Assembly: GCF_037176765.1 (NCBI RefSeq)
Contig: NC_090021.1
Location: 147,617,074-147,681,073, forward strand
Source of the DNA: Anolis sagrei
Taxonomy: Eukaryota > Chordata > Lepidosauria > Squamata > Anolidae
Length of the DNA: 64,000 bases
Reading direction: 5' to 3'
In this document: in pieces, positions 25,501 to 34,494 of the stretch
Layout of the letters: each line of letters opens with the position of its first letter
Numbering within the stretch: position 1 is the first letter of the stretch
Translations under genes and position numbers: made by a program
Notes under the pieces: generated by a model
The model's database searches: none
Seen by the model: only the letters and a program-made list of their open reading frames with translations
What the model was told of the DNA's origin: nothing

Positions 25501-27891
25501 CGTGCACACACCCCACCCACTTGTCTCCCACGTTCCCAACATCCAGTCAATCCCATCAAATAAAAAGAATCAAGAAAATAAAGGAAAATTGAAAAGATTC
25601 AGTGCTAGCGAGAGACCAACCACGCCAAACCAAAAAATAAAGCTGAGAGTAAGCAGCACAGCAATCAGACTGAAGCACCTCTCTAGAGCCAGGACGCAAC
25701 TGAGAGCAATGGATAATAATATAATATATATTATGGCATTATTCTATTCTGATTAGCTCAACAGGCAGAGTTCACAGGGAAAACCTGTGTGAACAGCATG
25801 CGGCACCCTCTTAGCACACCATGTGGTGCTGTGACCAGCTGCCATGGGACCCATTCCGGACGGGGAAAAAGTGGCGTCTGAGCCCTTGCCATTACAGCCA
25901 ACTGAACAAGCCAAACAAGCCGGATCAGCTTAACCAAAACAAATCCGTGCACAAGACTGATAAGAAGCACCAGATTCTACCAGGAAAATATAACTCAATC
26001 TAATTTGTTTTATATTGTCTTGAAGATCTTCTAGTTGCAAGATACTCTAGCAAACTCAGATCTTATTTCTTTTGTACTGAGACATTTACCTCTGTATATG
26101 TGAAGCCAATTTTAGATTTTAAGGATTACAGCAGAGCCTTGTATGTAATTGTATTAAACTAACCAATAGCTTTGACCTTACAGGGAACCCAAATCATTCC
26201 ATTACTGTCCTCTGTGCTCCACGATGATTCTCAATGGGAGAAACCACTTAAATTCTATCCTGAGCATTTTCTCGATTCTGAAGGAAACTTTGTTAAGAGA
26301 GACGCCTTCATGCCTTTCTCTGCAGGTAGTACCTTTTATGTGTCCAGAATGGACTCAATTCATTCATGTTGATTTAGTGTACAAACTGTTCCAGGGGACC
26401 TTCTGTAGGGAATTGTTTCCCTCCCTAGACCACTCATTCAGTTCTGCAATGGGATGCCCAGGCCACTTCGTTCACAGCAGGTGCACAAGGAAAGATTTTT
26501 CCTCAGGGCGATGAGGTGGGATTCATTCTAATGGGCAACCAAACATTACCATGTTATAAAAAATATGACAGCTTTGCCAGTTAATATAGATGGCACTTGC
26601 AACTCTGGAAATATGTGGGGAGATACAAGAGAACAATGGGAAATTGTGATAAACTGTAGGAATTTCATGGAAAGGAAATCAAATATCATTATCACTGAGC
26701 ACAAGTTAGAATTACTGTTCCATACAAAAAAATATGCCATACGAATTAGATCACAATTCCATTCTTCAATCCATTTTCTGAAATATTCTACTTGAATAAT
26801 ATTTGAAAAAAATATGTAAAAGATTCAAATGGCACATTCAGACAACTTTTGGGGATTAGGGGGCTTTATCCCTAGAGGACCTTGGAGAGGATAACTCCTC
26901 TGCATCACCCTACCAAAATAGTTTTTGAAAATGTATTTTGCCACCAAATATTTCCAGGGGATTCAGGAAAAGTCCAGATGGGAAACATGGGGAAAATAAC
27001 AGGATTTTTTTTTAAAAAAATGGTGTAGCTATAACCTGACTAGAAGAAAGAAGAAGTTTCCCTAAACTTCTTAAGTAGTAGAAAAATAGAAATTAAACAT
27101 AAAATATAAGTTGGGGAAAATGGAAATCAAGGGGGGGACACCCAGGTGGAGTAAAAAGATCTACTACCCAAGAAGCACAGTCTAAGACAACTGTACTCCT
27201 CCAAGTGTTTTGGACTTCAGCTCCCAGAAATCACAGCCAGCTTACCGGTTGTTAGGAGTTATGGCAACTGAAGTCCAAAACATCTAGAGGACCACAGGTG
27301 GAGTACAAAGGTCTACCACCTAAGAAAATGCATACCTAAAATAGGAAGAGACAAATCCAGACAGCGCTTTAAAAGCAGGAGCTCCCAGATGGCATCCCAC
27401 AGAAAAATGGATTCACCGTATCCTCCTGGAAGGTTTTGGGAGAGCATTTGGACACCCGCCCCAGAAAGCCTACACTTCTTGGGTGTATATTAGAACCAGG
27501 GAACATTTGTGTTTTTAAAATAGAACCGCCCTAAGTGTGTATTTCCATAGATGCATACTGCCTCTTTTCCTCTTCCAAGAGTTCTATTTTGCTTCATACA
27601 AGATATAGTTTTTAATCCTAAAACAAATTTCCTTCATTTCATGGATTATTGGAAGTCTCAAAAGTTGATTTTTATATTGCTGCTAATTTGTGGTTGTTGC
27701 TTACAGGTCGGAGGCAGTGTGCAGGCGAGACTCTTGCCAAAATGGAGCTTTTCCTGTTCTTTACAACTCTTCTGCAGAGATTCACCTTCCAGCCAGCCCC
27801 TGGCACCTCTAGGGAAGACCTGGATCTTACCCCTTCAATTGGGTTTACGACACCCCCAATGCCCTTTGATGTTTGTGCTCTGCCTCGTTGA
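10586..27891 (+). CDS. CYP2K1-like: cytochrome P450 family 2 (CYP2K-like), gene 1, complete, nine exons
   Basis: Microsomal haem-thiolate monooxygenase: it inserts one oxygen atom from O2 into lipophilic substrates, with electrons from NADPH-P450 reductase, on the cytosolic face of the ER. Exons: 10586-10768, 11265-11427, 14082-14231, 15925-16085, 18187-18360, 22158-22302, 23110-23294, 26184-26325, 27707-27891. All introns are GT-AG, and the sizes and phases are those of CYP2 genes. The 495-residue product has an N-terminal membrane anchor (about 6-22), a PPGPKPLP hinge (35-42), WKVMR (125-129), I-helix AGMETT (302-307), ExxR (EVQR, 358-361), PEHF (413-416) and haem loop FSAGRRQCAG with Cys439. 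The C-terminal half ([30 protein letters not shown]) is most like fish and reptile CYP2K as I recall them. The subfamily is inferred; the family is certain. Introns 2, 4, 5 and 7 are swollen by repeats. Confidence 0.96.
11640..12600 (-). repeat. CR1 LINE relic in intron 2 of gene 1
   Basis: Minus-strand frames read [20 protein letters not shown] (from about 12535) and [15 protein letters not shown] then LDLSKTF (from about 11940). They align with the CR1 reverse transcriptase SPGPDQLHPRVLKEL, GFIKNKSCQTNL and LDFSKAF segments seen intact at 28968-30628. The middle (about 11955-12250) holds a foreign GC-rich piece related to sequences near 14500, 18600 and 47650. The relic is heavily decayed and old, and is absent from the shorter intron 2 of gene 2. 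Confidence 0.75.
12938..13296. mobile_element. hAT-type non-autonomous element (CAGGGGTCCTCAAAC family)
   Basis: Ends CAGGGGTCCTCAAAC and GTTTGAGGACCCCTG are near-perfect inverted repeats. The interior matches the 9488 copy in reverse orientation. I could not find a clean 8-bp target duplication. Confidence 0.85.
13385..13490. repeat. palindromic MITE, truncated
   Basis: Starts AGGCCCTTTCTACACTGCC and stops after the ATAATCTAGTTCAAACCAG block, where an L2-tail-like TTTATTTATTCTGACATTTC joins. The full version at the same place in gene 2 is 44672-44821. Confidence 0.8.
14262..14875. repeat. hAT-like CAGGGGTGCTCAAAC element with GC-rich interior
   Basis: It begins CAGGGGTGCTCAAAC just after exon 3 and ends near AACCTTTGTCTGG. 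The middle contains a GC-rich stretch unlike the shorter family members. The same composite follows exon 3 of gene 2 (47455-47955), so it predates that duplication. Confidence 0.7.
14955..15264 (+). mobile_element. hAT MITE (CAGRGGCGGCYC family), intron 3 of gene 1
   Basis: Ends are CAGGGGCGGCTCAACC and AGGGCCACCTCTG. A perfect 8-bp target duplication TTTACACT is at 14947-14954 and 15265-15272. The interior contains a variable G run near 15205. Copies at 31133 and 48203 have their own different perfect TSDs. Confidence 0.93.
15275..15400. repeat. MITE variant (GGATCTGATCCCAG subfamily)
   Basis: CTCTATATCACAGGATCTGA on the left and TCAGATCCTGACATTTAGGA on the right. Paralogous with 48006-48110 in intron 3 of gene 2. 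Confidence 0.8.
15488..15606. repeat. palindromic MITE, short
   Basis: AGGCTGGATCTACACTGCC and GGCAGTGTAGATCCAGCCT form inverted ends about 120 bp apart. Paralogous with 48530-48668. Confidence 0.85.
16757..16802 (-). ncRNA. hammerhead-ribozyme-like motif, left arm
   Basis: On the minus strand: CTGAGGA (16796-16790), a 6-bp stem II GCTTGC/GCAGGC closing a CATAGAT loop, GAAA (16769-16766), then CGTC with the predicted cleavage after C. The CCT before the core pairs with the AGG after the site as stem I. One extra U lies between CTGAGGA and stem II. Penelope-like elements are known to carry minimal hammerheads of this form. Activity is not shown. Confidence 0.65.
16812..16858 (+). ncRNA. hammerhead-ribozyme-like motif, right arm
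   Basis: CTGAGGA (16817-16823), stem II GCTTGC (16825-16830) with GCAGGC (16838-16843), GAAA (16844-16847), CGTC (16848-16851), then AGG pairing with the CCT upstream of the core. It has the same form as the left-arm motif on the opposite strand; the loop reads CATAAAT. Confidence 0.65.
17262..17400 (-). mobile_element. Penelope-type 3' end fragment with hammerhead-like core
   Basis: TGTATTGTCGAAGGCTTTC, then GGCTATATGGCCATGTTCTA, then CTCCTGACGTTTCGCCTGCA. The minus strand preserves CTGAGGA, the GCTTGC/GCAGGC stem, GAAA and CGTC. It lies about 320 bp from the inverted pair in the same intron. Confidence 0.85.
17634..17870 (-). repeat. CR1 LINE 3' end fragment
   Basis: Matches the 3' part of the CR1 at 28905-29135: AATCAAAGAGTTGGAAGAGA and CCTCCACCACACTCC are shared. 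It is a short 5'-truncated piece in intron 4 of gene 1. Confidence 0.88.
19280..21495 (-). pseudogene. RIM-binding-protein-like processed pseudogene, copy A
   Basis: Minus-strand reading gives an intronless coiled coil, including [20 protein letters not shown] and [14 protein letters not shown], very close to the RIMBP2 N-terminal ERRQQLELEHEQALAVL region as I recall it. [20 protein letters not shown] (about 19690) is the start of its SH3 domain. A second SH3 piece (21050-20900) reads [15 protein letters not shown], typical of RIM-binding proteins (presynaptic scaffolds that link RIM to calcium channels). The order is coil, SH3, linker, coil, SH3, so the retrocopy is internally duplicated. 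Stops and frame changes interrupt it; the longest frame is 20458-20988. It sits in intron 5 of CYP gene 1, antisense, and is absent from gene 2. Confidence 0.75.
21535..21620 (+). repeat. L2-type 3' tail
   Basis: AAACCACCCTGAGTCCCTTC followed by GGGCGGGATATAAATAAAT is the squamate L2 3' end. Confidence 0.75.
21622..21945 (+). mobile_element. Sauria-type tRNA SINE
   Basis: tRNA-like head (GGTTCAACCACTGAGCTGC and a B-box-like GGTTTGAATCC), then CTTTTGCCAACCTAACAGTC, CATGCAAATGTGAATAGATC and GACTAGACTTAATGTC-like ends. It inserted directly behind the L2 tail in intron 5 of gene 1. A pseudo-tRNA, not a tRNA gene. Confidence 0.88.
22562..23054 (+). mobile_element. tRNA-derived SINE with L2-like tail (MIR-like)
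   Basis: An A-box-like GTGTAGCTGGCTGAGTG and a B-box-like GGTCATGAGTTCAAAGCC lead into a long body. The end, TAATCCGCCCTGAGTCCCCT and GGGCGGAATATAAATGC, is L2-like, followed by a run of AAAT units at 23028-23054. Only gene 1 has it in intron 6. Confidence 0.75.
23597..24172. mobile_element. unassigned DNA-transposon-like insertion, intron 7
   Basis: Defined by comparison: gene 2 reads CCTCTGAGACCTTAAGG without it (53189), whereas gene 1 has about 575 bp between CCTCTGAG and CCTTAAGG. Ends GGGTGCTTCCAGACAG and CTGTGTAGATAGGCCCT are loosely complementary. No coding capacity is seen. Confidence 0.6.
24523..25962. mobile_element. 1.4-kb TIR insertion (ACTTGTGCA ends), intron 7
   Basis: Gene 2 lacks this stretch. 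The left end TAGACTTGTGCA and right end TGCACAAGACTGA are inverted repeats, and ATAAG flanks both sides (about 24518 and 25964). The interior is AT-rich with no transposase frame, so it is a non-autonomous element or an accumulation of unrelated sequence between the ends. Confidence 0.6.
27190..27290. repeat. short palindromic repeat (TTTGGACTTCAGCTCCC)
   Basis: GTTTTGGACTTCAGCTCCCA and GCAACTGAAGTCCAAAACAT are inverted ends about 100 bp apart. Related copies are at 44243-44318, 50360-50420 and 54995-55060. Confidence 0.75.
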
Positions 27892-28886
27892 GAAAGCTCG
27901 AGCCTGCTATGCGTCCAACTTTATACTTCTTCTGCTATCTTATTCACCAAGGACATTCACTGTACAAATTATTCTGTGCAACTAGCCCACGCTTGCTTAC
28001 AACAATGGTTCAACATACCATTGTGCTTTTTCAAAGGTCACACTTTCTCAAGGGAAAACTCAATTAACAAATGAGGTGTGCAGGGATGGGTGTGTTGTTT
28101 TGTGATGTCTGCTGAGGATAATAGTACAATGCCAATAAAGCTTAGCTTTTCTATTCTATTTTATTCTATTCTAATAGAGCATACTCACCCTCTTGACATC
28201 TGCCTGAGCAGCAGCAATGCCTTAACGTAGGTATTTCCTGGGAAAGTTCAGTCAGACAGACGATTGTGAAATGGTTAAACAGATCCAATTCCTTGTATGT
28301 ACATTTGTAACTCATTAAGGCTGTGCAAAGCTTCGAAACCCCATTTCAGAAATTGGAGATTCAGATGATTTGGAAATAGGAATTACTAATCAGAAAGGAC
28401 CCCTCTGAAGCATTTACAAATCAAAACACAAGCCTCCAAAACTTGAGTGATTAGTAAAAGTGATTCGTAAAAGATTTGTTGTTTTGGAGCTTTTTTTTTC
28501 AATTAATATACTCCATCGCCCCATTGCCCGTGATTGTCTAGGGTTGGAAGGGACGGTGGCTAGGGCTCAGATGGGACGGGGCTAACATGATTGACAAGGG
28601 CAGCTGTATGCTGTTTTTTCTTGTCAGCCAATCAGAAGAAGAAAGCCAAATCACATGGCTTTCTGGAAATTTAGTCTTATATATACTCCCCTCGGCTTCT
28701 CATCTGTGTGGTGTGGCATTTGCAGGAAAGATAGATAAGATGTGTTCATTGGAGCTAAGTTCTGCTTATGTGCATTTCTTAACACTATAAACTTCCTCTA
28801 TTAAAGTTATTCAAACTTAGATTTTCCAAATTCCCATAGCTTGCTAGCTAGTAGCTATACTTCCTCCCCAGCCTCTACCTTCCCCT
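27892..28886 (+). other. 3' UTR and duplicated 3' flank of gene 1
   Basis: Matches 55337-56250 (gene 2) and 32505-33345 (orphan). The segment at about 28100-28190 (GTCTGCTGAGGATAATAG, AATAAAGC, then TTCTA units) looks like the 3' end of an old non-LTR retroposon that now lies in the 3' UTR. Further on are a CCAAT box (28628-28632) and TTATATATA (28678-28686) about 50 bp apart, a promoter-like arrangement also present in the other copies. Confidence 0.7.
28134..28139 (+). terminator. poly(A) signal of CYP gene 1
   Basis: AATAAA, 243 bp after the stop codon, in the segment conserved after gene 2 (55623-55628). It is the first canonical signal downstream of the stop. Confidence 0.7.
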
Positions 28887-30628
28887 AGAATCATAGAATC
28901 AAAGAGTTGGAAGAGACCTCATGGGCCATCCAGTCCAACCCCCTGCCAAGAAGCAGGAAAATTGCATTCAAATCACCCCTGACAAATGGCCATCCAGCCT
29001 CTGCTTAAAAGCTTCCAAAGAAGGAGCCTCCACCACACTCCGGGGCAGAGAGTTCCACTGCTGAATGGCTCTCACAGTCAGGAAGTTCTTCCTAATGTTC
29101 AGATGGAATCTCCTCTCTTGTAGTTTGAAGCCATTGTTCCGCGTCCTAGTCTCCAAGGAAGCAGAAAACAAGCTTGCTCCCTCCTCCCTGTGGCTTCCTC
29201 TCACATATTTATACATGGCTATCATATCTCCTCTCAGCCTTCTCTTCTTCAGGCTAAACATGCCCAGCTCCCCAAGCTGCTCCTCATAGGGCTTGTTCTC
29301 TAGACCCTTGATCATTTTAGTCGCCCTCCTCTGGACACATTCCAGCTTGTCAATATCTCTCTTGAATTGTGGTGCCCAGAACTGGACACAATATTCCAGA
29401 TGTGGTCTAACCAAAGCAGAATAGAGGGGTAGCATTACTTCCTTAGATCTAGACACTATGCTCCTATTGATGCAGGCCAAAATCCCATTGGCTTTTTTTG
29501 CCGCCACATCACATTGTTGGCTCATGTTTAACTTGTTGTTCACGAGGACTCCAAGATCTTTTTCACACGTACTGCTCTCGAGCCAGGCGTCACCCATTCT
29601 GTATCTTTGCATTTCATTTTTTCTGCCAAAGTGGAGTATCTTGCATTTGTCCCTGTTGAACTTCATTTTGTTAGTTTTGGCCCATCTCTCTAATCTCTCA
29701 AGATCGTTTTGAATCCTGCTCCTGTCCTCTGGACTATTGGCTATCCCTCCCAATTTGGTGTTGTCTGCAAACTTGATGATCATGCCTTCTAGCCCTTCAT
29801 CTAAGTCATTAATAAAGATGTTGAACAGGACCGGGCCCAGGACAGAACCCTGCGGCACTCCACTTGTCACTTCTTTCCAAGATGAAGAGGAAGCATTAGT
29901 GAGCACTTTCTGTGTTCGTCCACTTAACCAATTACAGATCCACCTCACCATAGTTTTGCCTAGCCCACATTGGACTAGTTTCCTTGCCAGAAGGTCATGG
30001 GGGACCTTGTCGAAGGCCTTACTGAAATCCAGGTACGCTACATCCACGGCATTCCCCGCATCTACCCAGCTTGTAGCTCTATCGAAGAAAGAGATCAGAT
30101 TAGTCTGGCATGACTTGTTTTTGATAAATCCATGTTGACTATTAGCGATGACTGCATTTGTTTCTAAGTGTTTGCAGACCGCTTCCTTAACAATCTTTTC
30201 CAGAATCTTGCCCGGTATCGACGTGAGGCTGACCGGACGGTAGTTGTTTGGGTCATCCTTTTTTCCCTTCTTGAAGATTGGGACCACATTGGCCCTCCTC
30301 CAATCTGCTGGAACTTCTCCCGTTCTCCAAGAACTCTCAAAGATGATTGCCAATGGTTCCGAAATGACTTCCGCTAGTTCCTTCAATACTCTGGGGTGTA
30401 GTTGATCTGGCCCTGGGGACTTGAACTCATTAAGAGCGGCCAGGTATTCCTGGACGATTTCTTTCCCAATTTGGGGTTGGATGTCCTCCAATCCCTCATC
30501 CACTCCATCTTGCTGAGGTTGAAGACTCTCTTTTTGTGAGAAGACCGAGGCAAAGAAGGCATTAAGTAGTTCTGCCTTTTCCCTGTCCCCTGTCAGCATT
30601 GCCCCATCTTCTCCTCGAAGAGGTCCTC
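28887..30628 (-). mobile_element. CR1 LINE, 5'-truncated, long RT frame
   Basis: The minus strand encodes a continuous CR1 reverse transcriptase of more than 550 codons ending at 28968. Visible motifs are FKSPGPDQLHPRVLKEL, ANVVPIFKKGKKDDPNNYRP, VAYLDFSKAFDKVPHDLL, SGVPQGSVLGPVLFNIFIND and, at the catalytic YxDD position, FADN instead of FADD (29760-29771). The C-terminal QFWAPQFKRDIDKLE region and the 3' UTR with the CR1-type ATTCTATGATTCTA end (28887-28905 in reverse) follow. The endonuclease is missing through 5' truncation. The orphan 3' flank at about 33345 shows the matching empty site. Confidence 0.95.
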
Positions 30629-30769
30629 TTATGAGTGTACTATGTGTTGTTGTTGTGTGTGTGCCTTCTCTCCCCCCCCCCCCCCAAATATTATAAATAA
30701 CCAAAAAAAGTCATTTGTTCTGTGTCTTCTTCTGTGTGTTTAGCCTGTTATTTATTATTATTTCCCTTG

Positions 30770-32500
30770 GTGGTGGTGCTTCAGAATCTGTTCCTCCTTT
30801 TGCTACTGCTGCTGCAGGTGAGGTGAGGGCACAACTTGGAGTCTCACAGTCTGGGCGGGCAGTGCCCATTAGTGCTAAGGAGGAGGAAGAGCTGGATTTG
30901 TCTCTTGAGACAACTGAGGAGTTCTGCGGGATTTGGGAGAGGGGTCTGATGGGTACTGTGAGGTGGCATCCCTGGAATGCTCTCCTTCATGTGGGTGTGC
31001 AATCACAGCTGGCAGTGGGTGGGATGAGGGACCTGCAGGTGATGAGTCTGCACCCCTGGTGCCTGGAACACCTGGCTCCACTGTTTCCATTTCCAGGTAC
31101 TGCTGGAGGATCCAACACAAGCAGTGTACAACCAGGGTCGACTCAACCATTACGCAAAGTAAGCCTTTGCAGTAGAGTTGATTTTGCCCAGGGGCACTCT
31201 TGGGGGAAAATAGACCTTAACGTATGCAATTTGTAGTTACTGGGATGTATAGTTCACCTACAATCAAAGAGCATTCTGAACTCCACCAATGATGGAACTG
31301 AACCAAATATGGCACACAGAACTCCCACAATGAACAGAATATATATATCAGTGATGGGGGGGGGGGGGGGCACCAAAATACTGTTTGCTTACCGTTGAAA
31401 ATTACCTAGGGCCGCCTCTGTGTACAACCACAGCAAAATGAAAATCAAAATAAACATATTCTCTGTCTGTAAGTAGAAACTCTGCCTCAGAATTTTTATT
31501 TGGGCCATCAAAAGTGTGATGACCCCAAATCCAAGGTTTCAGATTTCTTCTCCTGTAATTGCCCAAGTCCTTGGGCCAGAAGGTTAAAGCACTCCGTTTG
31601 ATTATGATCTTGGTTTTTTCATTCTTTCCTTTGAGCTTCAAGCTCCTTTACTGATCCTTCATTTTCTCTCTTTGTTTTTGACTGGATTTTCTGGATCTGT
31701 TGTTTTTCTTCTTGTATCTTCTGCAACAAGAGATTTCCTCATGTTCATATATTAACTGTCAGCGTCTTTCTTTTATCTTTTATCTTTCTTTTATCTCTTT
31801 CAAATTTCAAATCATTGTTAAGTCCTTTAGTCAGCTGATCAGCGGAATTACAAGCATCAGTTGCCTGCGCTAGTTTCATATTGATCTCAGTGTTTTCATT
31901 TGCAATTTTCTCTGCCAAATCATTCATCTTATGGAGATGGGAATTTTCCTAACATTTTCCTTGATTACTTCTTTGATCTGTGCTTCCAAATATTAACACC
32001 TCTTTTGTTTTTCTTCCATTTCACAGTCCAGGATTTTACACTGTTTGCTTTTATCAGACAGCTTCACTTCTAATACTCGCATGTGATATTTAAGTGTGTG
32101 GAAGGATTCTTCAAGACTTTTGCCTCTTTCCTCCTCCCTCTTGGGAACGCCTACCAGCTCGGCATGCTTCTTCTTTAGCTGCTTCAGTTTGTCCTGTATT
32201 TCTGGGCAACTGTACTTCACAGACCCTAGGACAGTAGCTTTTGTCCTTTTCGGAGGAATTTCCTCTCCCTCCTCCTGCTTGATCTCATTCTCCATGGTCA
32301 TCTTATCTCTCAAAGTATTTCTAGGTGCCTGCTGTTGAAGAGGACTCAGGCTCTGGTTGCAGACAACAAGGATTGGCAATAAAGAATGAGGGGTCTTCAG
32401 TAGAATGGATGGGATTAAAACTGGCACAGAATCCACAGAGTCTTGGTTTTCTAATTCTTTCCTTCAAACTTCAAGCTTTTCTACTTTTTCTTCATTTTCT
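30770..32500 (-). pseudogene. RIM-binding-protein-like processed pseudogene, copy B
   Basis: Homologous along most of its length with copy A at 19280-21495. Minus-strand frames include [60 protein letters not shown] and FDGPNKNSEAEFLLTDREYV (SH3 start). As in copy A, the segment after the linker jumps back to coil sequence (about 32445-32500), so the internal duplication predates the split. Interrupted by the hAT MITE at 31133-31420. It joins directly to an orphan CYP 3' flank. Confidence 0.72.
31133..31420 (+). mobile_element. hAT MITE (CAGRGGCGGCYC family) inside RIMBP-like copy B
   Basis: Perfect 8-bp target duplication TGTACAAC at 31125-31132 and 31421-31428; ends CAGGGTCGACTCAACC and AGGGCCGCCTCTG. 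Copy A has the uninterrupted sequence (about 19648, GTGTGCAACCACTGC). Confidence 0.94.
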
Positions 32501-32504
32501 TTAT

Positions 32505-33360
32505 TGTGCTATTTTGAAGGTCACACTTTCTCAAAAGCAAAACTGGGTTAACAAAAGAATAAAGCGGTGGTGGTGGTTGGGGTGTGGAGGGATGGGTGTG
32601 TTGTTTTGTGGTGTCTGCTGAGGAAGGCATTTAAATTTGTTGCACAATAGTGCAATGACAATAAAGCTATTCTAGTCTGTTCTAAAAGAACATGCTCACC
32701 CTGCCGGCATCTGCCTGAGCAGCAGCAAAGCCTTAACACAGGTATTTCCTGGGAAATTTCAGTCAGACAGAAGAATGTGAAATAATTTAGCAAATCCAAT
32801 TCCTTGTACATATATTTGTAATTCATTAGGGCTTTAGAGCTCTGTAATTACGAGATTCAGAAATATGAATTACTAATCAAAAAGGACCCCTCTGAAGCAT
32901 TTACAAATCAAAACAAGCATTTGTTGTTTTGGAGATTTTTTTTTTTTTAGTTAATATACTCCATCGCCCCATTGCCCATGATTGTCTAGGGTTGGAAGAG
33001 GTAGGGGCTGGGGTGGGAGATAGCTGACGTGATTGACAAGGGCAGCTGCATGCTGTTTTTTCCTTGTCAGCCAATCAGAAGAAAGCCAAATCCCATAGCT
33101 TACTGCAAAATTGGTCTTATATAAACTTCCCTCAGCTTCTCATCTGCGTGGTGTGGCATTTGCAGGAAAGAAAGATAAAACATGTTACTTGGAGCTCCAT
33201 TCTGTTTCTGTGTGTTTTTTAAAACTATAATCATATTCAATTAAAATTATACAACCCACTCCAAACTTAGATTTTCTCCAAATTCCCCTAGCTTGCTAGC
33301 TAGTAGATAAACTTCCTTCCAGCCCTTATTCTCCCCTGTTATTAGTTTACTATGTGTTGT
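32505..33360 (+). pseudogene. orphan CYP 3' UTR/flank, relic of a lost gene copy
   Basis: The whole segment matches the 3' flanks of genes 1 and 2: AGGTCACACTTTCTCAA, the AATAAA at 32660-32665, TCAGCCAATCAGAAG and TTGCTAGCTAGTAG. No coding exon 9 precedes it; RIM-binding-protein-like sequence does. It carries the same CCAAT and TATATAAA module (33118-33126). A gene copy was probably lost by recombination between these repeats. Confidence 0.8.
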
Positions 33361-34494
33361 TCATCACTATGATACTTCATCTTGTTGATGGGAAGCTTCC
33401 CACCGGAGTGGAAATCATCTATCGGACAGATGGCAAGCTATTTAACCTCAGCAGACTGAAAACCAAAAACCAACAACAACATCTGTTATAGAACTCCAAT
33501 ATGCTGATGACAATGTCATCTGTGCGCATTCAGAAGAAGACCTCCAAGCCACTCTAAACACCTTTGCAGATGCATACGAGACATTTGGCCTGTCTTGAAC
33601 ATCAAGAAAACCAAAGTGCTCTTCCAGCAGTCACTGGCCAATTCCTCTCCAAAGCCAGAAGGGTGTAACATTAGAAAATGGTGTAACATTAGAAAATGTT
33701 GACCATTTCCACTACCTTGGCAGCCGCCTCTCCACAAAAGTTAACATTGACACTGAAATTCAACACCACCTGAGCTGAAGCAGAGAGTGTTTGAGGACTG
33801 GGACATCCATAGGGATACCAAGGTGCTTGTTTATAAAGCTATTATCCTCCCAACCCTTCTATATGCCTGCGAGATGTGGACAGTCTACAGACATCACATG
33901 CAATTCCTGGAACGATTCCATCAGCGCTGCCTCCGGAAAATCCTGCAAATCTCTTGGGAAGACAAGCGGACAAATGTCAGCATGCTGGAAGAAGCAAAGA
34001 CCACCAGCATTGAAGCAATGGCCCTCCGCATCAACTTCGCTGGACCAGCCATGTTGTCCGGATGCCTGACCACTGTCTCCCAAAGCAATTGCTCTACTCC
34101 GAACTCAAGAATGGAAAACAGAATGTTGGCGGGCAGGAAAAGAGATTTAAAGATAGGCTCAAAGCCAACCTTAAAAACTCTGGCATAGACACTGAGAACT
34201 GGGGAGCCCTGGCCCTTGAGTGCTCCAGTTGGAGGTCAGCTGTGACCAGCAGTGCTGCAGGATTTGAAGAGGCACAAAGGGAGGGCGAAAGAAAGAAATG
34301 TACCAAGAGGAAGGCGCGTCAAGCCAACCCCGACCGGGACCGCCTTCCACCTGGAAACCGATGCCCTCACTGTGGGAGAAGATGCAGATCAAGAATAGGG
34401 CTCCACAGTCACCTACAGACCCACCACCAGGATACTACACTTGGAGGACCATCATCCTCAGACTATGAGTGATCGCCTAAGTAACTAAGTATAT
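33361..34494 (+). mobile_element. non-LTR retrotransposon fragment with C-terminal CCHH motif
   Basis: Encodes, with frame breaks, an RT C-terminal region: LQYADDNVICAHSEEDLQAT, then ILPTLLYACEMWTVYRHHMQ, then RCLRKILQISWEDKRTNVSM. The C-terminal frame (34062-34472) ends in a zinc-finger-like CPHCGRRCRSRIGLHSHLQT plus HH. The same family is at 40286-42269 in reverse. I cannot assign the clade with confidence. It inserted into the duplicated 3' flank, with the flank resuming at about 34495. Confidence 0.85.

Noticed and set aside
28968-30704. 578-codon frame, considered as a host protein
   Set aside because: CR1 reverse transcriptase motifs run through it, and it ends in a CR1 3' terminus.
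34062-34472. Zinc-finger-like CPHCGRRCRSRIGLHSHL protein
   Set aside because: It is the C-terminus of a LINE RT; the upstream sequence is RT.
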